64,000 nucleotides of DNA. Source: Natronoflexus pectinivorans (GTDB taxonomy: Bacteria; Bacteroidota; Bacteroidia; Bacteroidales; Marinilabiliaceae). The stretch spans positions 116,666 through 180,665 of the forward strand of contig NZ_SLWK01000009.1 of assembly GCF_004345615.1 (NCBI RefSeq). Reading direction: 5' to 3'. The notes under the pieces were generated by a model, which was not told where the DNA came from, searched no databases, and saw only the letters and a list, made by a program, of their open reading frames with translations. Position numbers and translations under genes: made by a program. Positions 39,095 to 49,278 of the stretch are shown piece by piece; the first letter of the stretch is position 1; each line of letters opens with the position of its first letter.

Positions 39095-39601
39095 TCACTT
39101 TTGAACTTTCAACACCTTAGGATAGATAAAATATTCTTTTCGTCCTTTTCCTACTTCCATATCGCTCCATTTAGTTATTGGGAAGGAAATAACAGTACTT
39201 GCCGTGGTAGGAAAATGGAACATATCCTGTCCGCTCAGCCTGATGCTTAGCATAGCAATGTCCGGATTATGCCCAACCACCAGAGCAGTTTTGGCCTCGC
39301 CACACAATTGCGAAATACCATTCAACATTCCGGCTGTGGTATCACCATCGTAAATAAAAGATGCTTGTTGAATGGTCATAATGTCCAAATCAAAAACTCT
39401 GGAGAAAATCTCAGCAGTTTGAAGAGCCCGTGTTGCCGGGCTAGAAATAATCACATCGGGGTGATAACCTTTTTCCTTAAGATTTCTTGCCACCAAAGTG
39501 GCATCTTTATGTCCACGCTTTTTCAGCTTTCTATTAAAATCTGATCCTGCATCACTATATGCCTCTGTTTTGGCATGTCTTACTAATATCAATCGTTTCA
39601 T
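39095..39601 (-). CDS. sixA: SixA-type phosphohistidine phosphatase
   Basis: The 168-residue histidine-phosphatase-superfamily protein starts MKRLILVRHAKTEA, with RHAKT holding the catalytic His9. A second conserved His lies in VVGHNPDIAML. SixA homologues dephosphorylate histidine in phosphotransfer proteins. It lies 45 bp downstream of ppk1 in the same direction, an arrangement that hints at a phosphate or polyphosphate role (inference). It converges on the sensor kinase gene. Confidence 0.9.
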   Translation of the reverse strand: MKRLILVRHAKTEAYSDAGSDFNRKLKKRGHKDATLVARNLKEKGYHPDVIISSPATRALQTAEIFSRVFDLDIMTIQQASFIYDGDTTAGMLNGISQLCGEAKTALVVGHNPDIAMLSIRLSGQDMFHFPTTASTVISFPITKWSDMEVGKGRKEYFIYPKVLKVQK

Positions 39602-39646
39602 AATCTTAATTTTATAAAAACTTAAGTAGTCTCACAAACCTGATTT

Positions 39647-41746
39647 CTAGACTTCAAATAAATCGCCATTGTAATCCGGTTCTTTGGCAGCCAACATATT
39701 AAAAGTACTCCATTGAGATCTGATTCGCTCATAGCCATCGTATTCAACCTTTATATTATTAAGTTGATGGTCAATATATCTGGCTTTCACATTATCTCTA
39801 AGTTGAAGATTTAAAATATCAAGCAGCTCTTCTAGGATTTCCTCGTCATCTACAGGAAATGCAATTTCGATTCGCCGGTTAATGTTGCGGTTCATCCAGT
39901 CGGCAGAAGTCATGTATACCTTTTTATTACCGCTGTTTCCAAATACCCAAATACGTGCATGTTCCAGGTAACTGTCAACAATTCTGCGGATGCGAATATT
40001 TCTGCTGAATGGCTGGTCGGGAACTACGCTGCATATTCCGCGTATGATGAGATCAATTTTCACACCAGCCTCACTGGCTTCGTACAATTTATTAATGAAA
40101 GTTTTGTTTTGAATGCCATTCATCTTTAAAAGAATGTATCCCTCACCTTCGTTTTGAGCCAGTTCGATCTCACGATCGATATAGCGCATTAAATCCTGCT
40201 TAAAATTAAATTGAGTAACTAGGATTTTATTAAAAACCGGAACTTCACTTTGGTCTTCCAGGTAGTTAAAAAGCCTCTCTAGATCGTAAATATAATCGTC
40301 CTTGCAGGTAAAGAAACCATGATCTGCGTATAGTCGAGCCGTTTTTTCATTGAAATTCCCTGTGCTTAAATAAGCATAAGATCTCTTTCGGACACCTCCT
40401 GCACGGCGAATGACAAGCGCCATCTTTGCATGAACCTTTAAACCAGGCAGGCTATATATGATTCGAACACCTGCTTTCTCCATCAAACGTGCCATTTGAA
40501 GGTTATTCTCCTCATCAAATCTGGCTTTTACTTCAACAAAAACGGTGACCCGCTTTCCATTTCTGGCAGCATTTATCAGGGCATTTACAACGGCCGAATT
40601 TGAGGCCACCCTGTATTGAGTAACCTTAATCTCCTCCACTTTTGGATCAAGAGAAGCTTCATTTAAGAATTTCAACACAAAATCAAATGACTGATAAGGA
40701 TAATGGAGCACCCGATCCTTGATTTTGATGGCTGAAAACATAGAACCATACTTCCGTAATGCTGCCGGTTGGATGGGCGATGGATGATTCATTTGCAGAC
40801 GTGGCGAAAACGGGTTTGGGAAAGAGAAAAAATCCTGAAAACTTAAGTAACGCTCACCTGCCAGCATATCTTCTTTATAAAGGCCAAAAGTCTCTTTCAA
40901 AACCTGAAGAAATTCCGAAGGAATTGCGCGATCATAAGTAAACAAAGTAGGTTCTCCAACTTTGCGAAGTCCGATATTACGCCTAATCTTTTCCACAAGA
41001 TTTCCGCTGAATTCATCCTGAATTCCCAAATCAGCATCTCTCAAAAGTTTAATACAGTAACTTGAATCAACATCATAGCCGGGAAAAAGTTCCTGCAAAT
41101 TGAATCTTACCATGTCATCTAAAAAAAGGAAGTGATATTGTCCTCCAAAATCCGGTAATCTTATGAAGCGCGGTAAGTCATTAGTAGGCAGTTTAACAAT
41201 GGCGTAACGGGGTCGCCGCTTTTTAAGCCGTTCGGGGTCATCGGTATTCTTTTTCCTGAAAAGCTTGATGGCCAGATACAACCTGTTATCCCTTAAGAAC
41301 GAGCGTGTACCGCGAGTTAAAAGTACCGGTTGCAGATAGGGTATAACTTCCTGGTAGAAATAATTCCGGATAAAAGTCTGATGCTCTTTGGCAGGAGGCT
41401 CAAACCCCTGATACAACATAAGCCCTTCTTCATATAATCCGGCCAGAATCTCATTATGAAAAATCCGGCTAAAATCAATCAATTGTCTGTCAACAATGGT
41501 GTTGATTTGCTTGAGTACCTTGACGGGCGATGCTCCCTGAATTTCATCGACTTCCTCAGGATCAAAATTGTATTTATATTCTGCGACTCGTACCTTATAA
41601 AATTCATCCAGGTTGGATGAATAGATAGCCAGGAATTTCAAACGCTCAAAAAGCGGCAGACTCTTATCATCGGCCTCCTCAAGCACCCGATAATTGAATG
41701 ATAGCCAACTAATATCACGATTGAAATATTTTGGAATATTTACCAT
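39647..41746 (-). CDS. ppk1: Polyphosphate kinase 1
   Basis: The 699-residue enzyme matches PPK1 throughout. It opens with FNRDISWLSFNYRVLEEA and LKFLAIYSSNLDEFYKVRV, has a middle domain with DPKVEEIKVTQYR, and GLKVHAKMALV carries the His that is autophosphorylated. The C-terminal domain has YLSTGNFNEKTARLYADHG and MNRNINRRIEIAFP. It makes inorganic polyphosphate from ATP reversibly at the membrane. It is followed by sixA. Confidence 0.97.
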   Translation of the reverse strand: MVNIPKYFNRDISWLSFNYRVLEEADDKSLPLFERLKFLAIYSSNLDEFYKVRVAEYKYNFDPEEVDEIQGASPVKVLKQINTIVDRQLIDFSRIFHNEILAGLYEEGLMLYQGFEPPAKEHQTFIRNYFYQEVIPYLQPVLLTRGTRSFLRDNRLYLAIKLFRKKNTDDPERLKKRRPRYAIVKLPTNDLPRFIRLPDFGGQYHFLFLDDMVRFNLQELFPGYDVDSSYCIKLLRDADLGIQDEFSGNLVEKIRRNIGLRKVGEPTLFTYDRAIPSEFLQVLKETFGLYKEDMLAGERYLSFQDFFSFPNPFSPRLQMNHPSPIQPAALRKYGSMFSAIKIKDRVLHYPYQSFDFVLKFLNEASLDPKVEEIKVTQYRVASNSAVVNALINAARNGKRVTVFVEVKARFDEENNLQMARLMEKAGVRIIYSLPGLKVHAKMALVIRRAGGVRKRSYAYLSTGNFNEKTARLYADHGFFTCKDDYIYDLERLFNYLEDQSEVPVFNKILVTQFNFKQDLMRYIDREIELAQNEGEGYILLKMNGIQNKTFINKLYEASEAGVKIDLIIRGICSVVPDQPFSRNIRIRRIVDSYLEHARIWVFGNSGNKKVYMTSADWMNRNINRRIEIAFPVDDEEILEELLDILNLQLRDNVKARYIDHQLNNIKVEYDGYERIRSQWSTFNMLAAKEPDYNGDLFEV

Positions 41747-41858
41747 ATAAAACCCAATTACTCGCGATCAATTACTCACTCGTATGTTGCTCTCTAAAAA
41801 TATTAAAAAAAACAATACCATTGAAGAAAAGACCGGAAGACTTTTACTTATCTGCAAG

Positions 41859-42359
41859 TTAAACGCGAGTCGGTGAAAGTTCTATAACTTCCATGTCTCT
41901 GATGTTTCCTTCATCCAAAACAAACCTGATGGCTGTTCGTACTAAGTGAAAACCATATTTACCGGCAGCTCCGGGATTTACATGTAACAAATTTAATGAT
42001 GAATCGTTCATCACTTTTAGAATATGGCTGTGACCGCAAACAAAGAGTTTCGGCGGATTTGAGTAGATGAGTCTTTTTAATTTTGGAGAATATTTTCCGG
42101 GATACCCACCTATATGAGTCATCATTACATCTATCCCTTCAACGGTAAACCGTTGAAGTTCTGGAATTCTTTGTCGCAATTCCGCTCCATCAATATTCCC
42201 ATATACAGCCCTTACGGTTTTAAAGGATTCCAGTTGATCCAAAACTTCTTCACAGCCAATATCACCGGCGTGCCAAATCTCATCAACATCTTTAAAAAGT
42301 TCGAACAATCGCGGATCCAACCAACTGTGTGTATCAGATATTAAACCGATTCGTTTCAT
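41859..42359 (-). CDS. YfcE-type metallophosphoesterase
   Basis: The 166-residue protein shows the calcineurin-like metal ligands in order: SDTHSW (Asp9, His11), GDIG (Asp34), GNID, MMTHIGG, and GHSHI. It belongs to the MJ0936/YfcE phosphodiesterase family, cytoplasmic enzymes with broad phosphodiester substrates. It lies 6 bp after mnmA and is likely co-transcribed with it. Confidence 0.92.
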   Translation of the reverse strand: MKRIGLISDTHSWLDPRLFELFKDVDEIWHAGDIGCEEVLDQLESFKTVRAVYGNIDGAELRQRIPELQRFTVEGIDVMMTHIGGYPGKYSPKLKRLIYSNPPKLFVCGHSHILKVMNDSSLNLLHVNPGAAGKYGFHLVRTAIRFVLDEGNIRDMEVIELSPTRV

Positions 42360-42365
42360 ACAGCG

Positions 42366-43571
42366 CTACCCGATTACACCTGAACCAATTAATTCGTCAT
42401 CGCGATACCATGCGGCAAACTGTCCGGCTGTGACCCCTCTTTGAGGCTCATCAAAAACAATAAACATGCCATTGGTTCGCTGAATTATTACAGCGTCCTG
42501 CAACGGCTGTCGGTATCTGATGCGCACTTTTAACCGCAGCGACTCACCTATTTCAAGTACCAAATCAGGCCTGATCCAATGAACCTCAGAAGGTTGAATC
42601 TGAATAACTGAACGAAATAACCCGGGATGCTCCTGCCCCATTCCAACATAAACCTGGTTAAATTCCACATTAATTCCAATTACAAATAGGGGCTCCGGGA
42701 AACCGCCTATGTTGAGCCCCTTCCTTTGTCCGATGGTATAAAAATGAGCTCCGTTATGGTCGCCAACTCTGCTTCCAAATCTTGGATGAAATGGAAATGG
42801 TTTTGACAGTTCCGCCAGTTCGCCGTCTGCTGAATTTTCATCTGCCCTGCTCCAATCTCTCTGAAACAGTTCACTATTTGGTTCAACCAAAAACACTTTC
42901 CCCTTTTTTGCTTCAAGCTTTTGTTGCAAAAAGACAGGTAGGTCAACTTTCCCTACGAAACAAATTCCCTGTGAATCCTTTTTATGAGCAGTTACCAATT
43001 TAAGTTCATTGGCTATTCTTCTTACTTCCGGTTTTTGCAAATCACCAATTGGGAAAAGCGCTTTTTCCAATTGCTTTTGTGACAATTGGCACAAAAAATA
43101 ACTCTGATCCTTATTCTGATCGGCACCAGCAAGAAGTTTGTAAACCGGTTGTCCATTAATTATTTCAGTTTCTTTGCGACAATAATGTCCCGTGGCCACA
43201 TAATCGGCACCAAGGCGCATGGCTTCATCCATGAACACGTCAAACTTAATTTCCCGATTACAAAGCACATCAGGATTTGGAGTACGCCCTTTTTCATATT
43301 CGGCGAACATATAATCGACAACTCTTTTCCGGTAATGATCGCTTAAATCAACGAAATGGAAAGGAATATTCAGTTTACGCGCAACGGATTCCGCATCAAA
43401 TTTATCATCAAGCCATGGGCAATCAGCCTTTAACACACCGGTGGTATCGTGCCAGTTTTTCATAAACAACCCAATAACATCGTATCCTTGCTCTTTCAGA
43501 ACATATGCTGCAATGCTAGAATCCACGCCTCCCGACAAACCAATAACTACCTTCTCTTTTTTAACTGACAT
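42366..43571 (-). CDS. mnmA: tRNA-specific 2-thiouridylase MnmA
   Basis: The 401-residue protein has the PP-loop SGGVDSS (residues 14-20), the first catalytic Cys in NPDVLCNREIKF and the second in DSQGICFVG. It adds sulfur to C2 of wobble uridine 34 in Lys, Glu and Gln tRNAs. It has an insert around residues 230-255 (FQRDWSRADENSADG) not typical of the shortest homologues. It heads a unit with the phosphoesterase gene. Confidence 0.96.
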   Translation of the reverse strand: MSVKKEKVVIGLSGGVDSSIAAYVLKEQGYDVIGLFMKNWHDTTGVLKADCPWLDDKFDAESVARKLNIPFHFVDLSDHYRKRVVDYMFAEYEKGRTPNPDVLCNREIKFDVFMDEAMRLGADYVATGHYCRKETEIINGQPVYKLLAGADQNKDQSYFLCQLSQKQLEKALFPIGDLQKPEVRRIANELKLVTAHKKDSQGICFVGKVDLPVFLQQKLEAKKGKVFLVEPNSELFQRDWSRADENSADGELAELSKPFPFHPRFGSRVGDHNGAHFYTIGQRKGLNIGGFPEPLFVIGINVEFNQVYVGMGQEHPGLFRSVIQIQPSEVHWIRPDLVLEIGESLRLKVRIRYRQPLQDAVIIQRTNGMFIVFDEPQRGVTAGQFAAWYRDDELIGSGVIG

Positions 43572-43645
43572 GCTTACTAAAATTTTGAATAGGCAAAGAT
43601 AGAGTTTTTAACCTGATTAATGAATACAGATTTCAAGATACACAA

Positions 43646-43676
43646 AAGGCTGTCCAAACATAGTTTGGACAGCCTT
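43646..43676 (-). terminator. Terminator after dnaN
   Basis: AAGGCTGTCCAAAC and GTTTGGACAGCCTT form a perfect 14-bp stem around a three-base loop. On the minus strand TTTTGTG follows. It lies 29 bases past the dnaN stop. Confidence 0.9.
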
Positions 43677-43704
43677 CGTAAAATATTAAAACGTCTGATA
43701 AGAT

Positions 43705-44832
43705 TTATGCGTTAATCATCATCGGCATGATCAGCATCAATTCATCTTCATCATCACTTTTCTCGTAAGGTAATACAATAGCGGCTCTTGAAGGATCTGA
43801 TAACTCAATGATGATATCACCGGAATTGATATTCTCAAGAATATCACTTAAAAACACCGATTTGAATCCGATTTCCATTTCATCACCGTCATACTGACAA
43901 TTAAGCTTTTCAAAACCTGAAATTGAGAAATCAATATCCTGTCCGGAAACCACCAGTTCATCTTTACCAAGATGCAGTTTCACTAAATTAGATGCCTGAT
44001 TGGAAAAAATAGAAACCCTGCCCAACGAGTTAGCCAAATCAACTCTGTCAACCACCGCTTTATTGGGATTGTCCTGTGGAATCACGGCATTGTAGCTGGG
44101 ATAATTCCCTTCAACAAGCCTGCAAACCAATTTATAGTTTGGCAGGTTAAAAAATGCATTTTTGTGGTCAAATTCAATCATGACATCACCACTTTCACGA
44201 GGCAACACATTTTTCAAAAGGCCTGCAGGTTTTTTCGGAAGAATAAATGATGCTTCAAACTCACTCTTGGCATCCAATCTTCTGTAGCGAACCAGCTTGT
44301 GCGAATCGGAAGCCACAAAAGTAAGGCTCTCAGAAGACAATTCGAATAAAATACCGTTCATTACAGGTCTCAGTTCGTCGTCGGCTGTAGCAAACAGGGT
44401 TTTGGTAATACCTGTTAGCAACATAGAAGCAGGAATCTGCAATTTACTAGCCTTTTCCTCATCAATTTCAGGAATAACAGGATAATCATCACCAGCTTGC
44501 GCCACAAAATTGTACTTTCCTTTTTCCGAAACCATATCAACCATGAGCGAATCCATAGCTAACTCAAAAGTTAGAGGCTGCTCCGGAAGCTTCTTAAGAA
44601 CCTCTAATAGCATTTTAGAAGGCAACGCAACTTTTCCATCGCCTTCGGTGCTTTCAGTTTCCATGGTGGTAGTCATGGTCACCTCCAAATCGGAAGCTGT
44701 GATATTCAGGGTAGTTCCATTTAAATCGAACAGGAAACAATCAAGCACCGGTAACTGACTTTTTGTAGAAATTGCCCGGCTTATGGCCGTCAGGTGCGAC
44801 AGCAATTCGGAGCTGGATACGACAAATTTCAT
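43705..44832 (-). CDS. dnaN: DNA polymerase III beta sliding clamp
   Basis: The 375-residue product shows the three-domain clamp fold from MKFVVSSSELLSHLTAISRAI to a C-terminal LMLIMPMMIN, with the domain-linking segments PVMNGILFELS and YPSYNAVIP. It encircles DNA and tethers polymerase and repair factors. dnaA, recF and gyrB are not adjacent, as usual in Bacteroidota where dnaN sits away from the origin cluster. Confidence 0.97.
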   Translation of the reverse strand: MKFVVSSSELLSHLTAISRAISTKSQLPVLDCFLFDLNGTTLNITASDLEVTMTTTMETESTEGDGKVALPSKMLLEVLKKLPEQPLTFELAMDSLMVDMVSEKGKYNFVAQAGDDYPVIPEIDEEKASKLQIPASMLLTGITKTLFATADDELRPVMNGILFELSSESLTFVASDSHKLVRYRRLDAKSEFEASFILPKKPAGLLKNVLPRESGDVMIEFDHKNAFFNLPNYKLVCRLVEGNYPSYNAVIPQDNPNKAVVDRVDLANSLGRVSIFSNQASNLVKLHLGKDELVVSGQDIDFSISGFEKLNCQYDGDEMEIGFKSVFLSDILENINSGDIIIELSDPSRAAIVLPYEKSDDEDELMLIMPMMINA

Positions 44833-45253
44833 AGTTATTTTGTTTTGTTTTAATGCATTAAGGACTATTTATTCTTCTCAAATATATGAAATATCAATTA
44901 ATTTTTGGCTGAATTCCTCTTCTGTTTTTAATACAATAGATCTTTAGACTTTTCCCAAGACATTCGGGATTAGATATAAGATATAAGCAAGATACTTATT
45001 ATCAGATAATTGCATTTTATGTTTGCAGGTCTGCATGTGCCTGATAATTAGGCAAATAAAAAAGATTAACGAACTCTTATAATAAATGTAACCTAAAAAA
45101 TCATTGTGCTACCTGTTTCCCAAGTGTCGTGGAAAGATCAATGACAAAAAAACGTCCGAAGATACAAAAATTTAAAACAGATCATTCTTGTCTCTATAAT
45201 TTGTTTTTCAACGGTCACAATGAACTCGTCCCGAAGCCTCGGGACGAGTTTAA
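44833..45253. other. Intergenic region with dnaN promoter and a hairpin repeat
   Basis: This 421-base stretch includes a TATATTTG sequence on the minus strand (plus positions 44879-44886) that matches the Bacteroidota -7 element upstream of dnaN, without a convincing -33 box. The 3' end holds the hairpin repeat at 45222-45250. Nothing else is supported. Confidence 0.45.
45222..45250 (+). repeat. Hairpin repeat GAACTCGTCCCGAAGC, copy 1
   Basis: AACTCGTCCCGA pairs with TCGGGACGAGTT to make a 12-bp hairpin just after the gldG stop. A 24-base core is identical to the reverse complement of 63726-63749, which there lies inside a coding sequence. It can act as the gldG terminator or part of a dispersed element. 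Confidence 0.75.
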
Positions 45254-46972
45254 TCATTTTGATGAAGAATGATCAACATCTTTTTGCTTTCCAAAGGTTA
45301 ACTTTCGCCATACTGGAAGCGTCACCCCAATCAACAACAGAAAAAGAAGCGGCACCAAAACATTAATGGTTTGCCAAAACTTAATTTGTGAGGATAATTT
45401 TTCCCTGTCAAGCAAACGTAGTTCATAGTTTCTGGTCCTAAGTTCCATCCACCCTTCATCGTCAACCAGATAATTAATGGCATTAAGAATAAATTGCTTG
45501 TTTCCAAAAGTCTGGTTGCCCATTTCATCAAACCCTAAGGGCATCGGTCTTGGCGATGCTCCGTGGCGGTTTCTCACTTCATTTTTGATGATATCGCCAT
45601 CTGCTACTACGATCATACGGGTTGGTTCACTCTGATGTCTCACTTCTGAAGATTCCATATCTATTTCGGGGGGAATCATTCTATTGGCAAATACCGATGG
45701 AAATGAGCCTTCCATTGCAACTGCGACAGGCACATATGAACTTCTGAAGTCCTCTCTTTCCGGTCGTTCGTTTACCATGGCAAGAGAAATGTAAACCGGA
45801 ACCGGCAATCGGCGGGTAAACCGGCTGGTATGCAACAAAACTTCACGCGATATGCCCTCAGGGATTCCAACGGTATCAATGCTGCTGACAAATTCGCCTC
45901 GCACTGCATTCAGGTTGCGTGTAACCGGGTGTTCCATATTTACATTCAGAAGCGGGTTAAAAAGCCATGGAACAGGAACGAATCTGGGTTGCTGACCGTC
46001 TGGAGCCGTATTAATAGGAATCATTGCTGCCTGAATATCCTGTAACAACTCATGGTTGATTCGAACTCCATATCTGAAAAGCTGGTCGGAAAGATTAACA
46101 TCCGTTGCCAATCCAACTGTTTGCGTGGCACGGCGTAAACTATCCAGGGTAACATTTACTGCATCCACCATCCAAAGAACCTTGCCTCCCCGCATGATGT
46201 ACTGATCGATAATAAACTTATCTCTTTCAGAAAAACGCTCCTGTGGTTTGGCAATGATGATGGCTTCGTAATTATCCAAAACCCATGGATCGCCTGTCAA
46301 AACGCCCCTGTCCACCTGGTAGTAGTGCGACAAAGCTTCGGTTATATCATACACATCCCATTCATCCAGTTCTCCATGTCCTTCGAGAAACGCCACAGCC
46401 GGCACCTCATCTGTCACAAGGCGACGCATTGCGTCAGTAATTTTATACTCCAGCGATTCCATTGATATATTCAGGTTTTCAGCACCCGATTTTCCCGGTA
46501 GATTTTCCAGCAAATTAACAGGCAGCTCATACCCATCTATATGAAAAATTGCGTAAGGATAAACATTGGTTTGCGTCCTCCGGCCATCAGCTTCGGCCTC
46601 ATAAACAGGAACGGGAGAAAGTCCCCACTCCCGAAGTTCTTCACGAATGTTTGCATCGGCAGCCGGTTCCACAAATTCATATTGTATGGCACCTCTTGAT
46701 ACCAAACGGAACTCTTCGAGTGTTTCACGAGTGGTGCGTGCCAACCTCTGAAAACCTACATTCAAATCACCATGCAGATAAACTCTAACCAACACCTGAT
46801 GATCGAGATTACGTAAGTAATCTCTGGTGACAGGAGCCAATGTATATCGCTTTTCTGCGGTTAAATCAATTCGAAAAAACCAGTTGGAAGAGATCAGGTT
46901 TACAACTATGATTATAGCAAAAACCAAAGCCAGCTGAATTAAATCTTTTTTACGGGGGTTGAATTTACTCAT
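45254..46972 (-). CDS. gldG: Gliding-motility ABC transporter component GldG
   Basis: The 572-residue protein has an N-terminal membrane anchor (LIQLALVFAIIIVVNLISSNWFF) followed by RIDLTAEKRYTLAPVTRDYL, the hallmark opening of GldG. A large periplasmic ABC-transporter-associated domain (FLEGHGELDEWDVYD, KPQERFSERDKFIIDQYIMRGGK) follows, with a C-terminal helix (INVLVPLLFLLLIGVTLPVW). It pairs with the permease GldF, 18 bp upstream. The GldFG(A) transporter is needed for gliding in flavobacteria; in many Bacteroidales its role is untested. Confidence 0.95.
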   Translation of the reverse strand: MSKFNPRKKDLIQLALVFAIIIVVNLISSNWFFRIDLTAEKRYTLAPVTRDYLRNLDHQVLVRVYLHGDLNVGFQRLARTTRETLEEFRLVSRGAIQYEFVEPAADANIREELREWGLSPVPVYEAEADGRRTQTNVYPYAIFHIDGYELPVNLLENLPGKSGAENLNISMESLEYKITDAMRRLVTDEVPAVAFLEGHGELDEWDVYDITEALSHYYQVDRGVLTGDPWVLDNYEAIIIAKPQERFSERDKFIIDQYIMRGGKVLWMVDAVNVTLDSLRRATQTVGLATDVNLSDQLFRYGVRINHELLQDIQAAMIPINTAPDGQQPRFVPVPWLFNPLLNVNMEHPVTRNLNAVRGEFVSSIDTVGIPEGISREVLLHTSRFTRRLPVPVYISLAMVNERPEREDFRSSYVPVAVAMEGSFPSVFANRMIPPEIDMESSEVRHQSEPTRMIVVADGDIIKNEVRNRHGASPRPMPLGFDEMGNQTFGNKQFILNAINYLVDDEGWMELRTRNYELRLLDREKLSSQIKFWQTINVLVPLLFLLLIGVTLPVWRKLTFGKQKDVDHSSSK

Positions 46973-46990
46973 CTCCTACATTTTAAAAAT

Positions 46991-47722
46991 TTACCACTTA
47001 CGGCTTCCCAAAACGGTTTTTGTTAACACTAAAAAGAAAGTTATAATACCGGCAAAATATACCAAATCTCGCGAATCAACAACCCCGCGACTGATTGATT
47101 GATAATGCTCATCAATTCCTAACTGAACCAAAAAACCACCAATGGGACGAAAAAACGGTAAAACTGCCATGGACTGAATACCACTATAGAAGAAAAAACA
47201 GATGACCACGGCTATGACAAAGGATACAATCTGATTTTCTGTAAGAGCCGAAGCAAATAACCCAATAGATGCATAGACGGCGGCAAGAAGCACCAGCCCG
47301 ATATATGACCCCCAAATGGCTCCGTGGTCAATGTGCCCCACCGGCTGAGCGAGGTAATGAACGGAGATAAAATAGACCAAAGTGGGTATCAGAGATATGA
47401 CCACCAGAGTCACCCCGGCCAGATATTTACCCAACACAATGTGCCAATCGGTTAAAGGATTGGTCATGAGCAACTCAATGGTGCCTGATTTTTTCTCATC
47501 GGCCAGCAACCGCATAGTGACTGCCGGAACAAGAAACAGATACAACCAGGGTGCAATCCAGAACAGAGAATCCAGGGTAGCATAACCTCCGAAGGGAATA
47601 TTCAGGTTTCCGGGAATGACCCACAAAAACAGTGCTGTCATTAACAGGAATACGCCTGCTACCAAATAGCCCGTAAGTGAGCTGAAAAACGACATGACTT
47701 CTTTTTTCCAAAGTGCCAGCAT
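46991..47722 (-). CDS. gldF: Gliding-motility ABC transporter permease GldF
   Basis: The 243-residue ABC-2 type permease has six predicted helices. It starts MLALWKKEVMSFFSSLTGYL and includes RLLADEKKSGTIELLMTNPLTDW, the conserved motif of this permease class. It precedes gldG in the same operon. The ATPase GldA is not in the window. Confidence 0.94.
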   Translation of the reverse strand: MLALWKKEVMSFFSSLTGYLVAGVFLLMTALFLWVIPGNLNIPFGGYATLDSLFWIAPWLYLFLVPAVTMRLLADEKKSGTIELLMTNPLTDWHIVLGKYLAGVTLVVISLIPTLVYFISVHYLAQPVGHIDHGAIWGSYIGLVLLAAVYASIGLFASALTENQIVSFVIAVVICFFFYSGIQSMAVLPFFRPIGGFLVQLGIDEHYQSISRGVVDSRDLVYFAGIITFFLVLTKTVLGSRKW

Positions 47723-48131
47723 AAAAAATATTAGATTGTTAGATGTTAGACTACTATATATAGATAAATGTATTATTATAAAATCACTAGCAACTGTTTA
47801 AATTTAGGTTCTAAGGATTATATAGATTATAGACCTCTAGATATTAGACAGATAGAATAGTTCAGAAAGATGGTTAAACACAACTGGTTTTCTGTTTTGT
47901 CTGTCTATCAGTCTAAAAATCTTTTATCTAAAGATCTTTTAAATCAATTCGATATAAATTTAAACAGTCCCCAAGGAACACAAAACCACAATCGACTGAC
48001 ATTCTGCCAAATAAAACAAATGTCGACTGTTATAATAAAGGTATTTAGATAAAACACTTTACCCCTCTTTAAATTGCGCAAATTAAACAATTTTCAAAAA
48101 CAACCAATTTTAACCAAAATACGGTCTTTAA
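47723..48131. other. Gene-free spacer between lpxB and gldF
   Basis: About 409 AT-rich bases upstream of gldF and downstream of lpxB. A 60-codon frame at 47870-48052 lacks protein character. No repeat of note apart from loosely repeated TAGATTATAGACCTCTAGAT-like words around 47760-47860. Confidence 0.4.
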
Positions 48132-49265
48132 TTATTCACTTAAAGCATCCGCCATTAATCTTGCAGTACGTTCACTGCTGCCAGGCCCACCCATGATAAA
48201 ACTAAGCTCTTCGTAACCTTTAAACACTTTGTTACGATGAGATTCATCGTAACATAACTTTTTCAATTCATCAAGCAATGCCTCGGTAGAAAAAGTACTC
48301 TGAAAGAGTTCTTTAATCACTTCCCGCTGCATGATTAGATTCACCAAAGAGATGTATGGAACTTTTATAATCACACGTTTCGACATAAAATCAGTAAAAG
48401 CTCCGCCCCACATTTTATAACATACCACTTGCGGACAATTGAGCAAAGCTGCTTCGAGCGTTGCGGTGCCGGAGGTCACCATGGCGGCATGTGCATGCTG
48501 CAACAAACTGTATGTTTCATCAAACAAAACCCTGGCCTCCTTCACATTTTGAAGATATGGCTCGTAATGACTCATAGTGAATGATGGTGCACCGGCTATA
48601 ACAAACTGAAAATCGGGAAAATGAGGCATCATTTTCACCATTTCAGGCAGCAGACGGTGAACTTCTTCTTTGCGGCTGCCGGCAAGCATGGCGATGATGG
48701 GTTTATTAGTCAACCCGTTACGGTGGCGAAACTCTTCGCCCGTCTCGATTTTATGTTTGCGCTGATCGATGGAATCCAATAAAGGATTCCCTGAATATAT
48801 GGCATTTATGCCATATTTGGCAAAAAAATCGCTTTCAAAAGGTAAAATAGAGTAAACTCTATCAACATATTTCCTGATTTTCTTTACACGACTCCTGTTC
48901 CACGCCCAAACCTTTGGTGCAATGTAGTAAAACACCTTAAACCCGCTTCTTTTAATAAATTTGGCCATTCGCAGGTTGAAACCAGGATAATCAACCAAAA
49001 TTACAACGTCGGGTTGATAGTTAAGAATGTCCTTTTCGCATTTTCTAAAATTCCTGAATATATTGAACAGATTCTTTACCACTTCAAAAACACCCATGTA
49101 GGCGGTATCTCTGTAATGAGCCACCAATTGTCCGCCTTCGGCAGCCATTAAATCGCCTCCCCAATACCGAAAATGCGCCATATTATCGTTTTTTTTAATC
49201 TGGCGCATCAGGTTTGATGCATGTAAATCGCCGGATGCTTCGCCGGCTATTATATAGTACTTCAC
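48132..49265 (-). CDS. lpxB: Lipid-A-disaccharide synthase
   Basis: The 377-residue glycosyltransferase (family GT19) opens with MKYYIIAGEASGDLHASNLM and contains VILVDYPGFNLRMAKF, YYIAPKVWAWNRSR, LLAGSRKEE-type LAGSRKEEVHRLLP and SGTATLEAAL. It condenses UDP-diacylglucosamine with lipid X to make the lipid A disaccharide at the inner membrane. It is the last gene of the surE-hypothetical-lpxB series. Confidence 0.96.
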   Translation of the reverse strand: MKYYIIAGEASGDLHASNLMRQIKKNDNMAHFRYWGGDLMAAEGGQLVAHYRDTAYMGVFEVVKNLFNIFRNFRKCEKDILNYQPDVVILVDYPGFNLRMAKFIKRSGFKVFYYIAPKVWAWNRSRVKKIRKYVDRVYSILPFESDFFAKYGINAIYSGNPLLDSIDQRKHKIETGEEFRHRNGLTNKPIIAMLAGSRKEEVHRLLPEMVKMMPHFPDFQFVIAGAPSFTMSHYEPYLQNVKEARVLFDETYSLLQHAHAAMVTSGTATLEAALLNCPQVVCYKMWGGAFTDFMSKRVIIKVPYISLVNLIMQREVIKELFQSTFSTEALLDELKKLCYDESHRNKVFKGYEELSFIMGGPGSSERTARLMADALSE

Positions 49266-49278
49266 CTAAACAACTATT

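Noticed and set aside
47870-48052. 60-codon plus-strand frame between lpxB and gldF
   Set aside because: Low-complexity AT-rich translation without protein features; runs against both neighbours.
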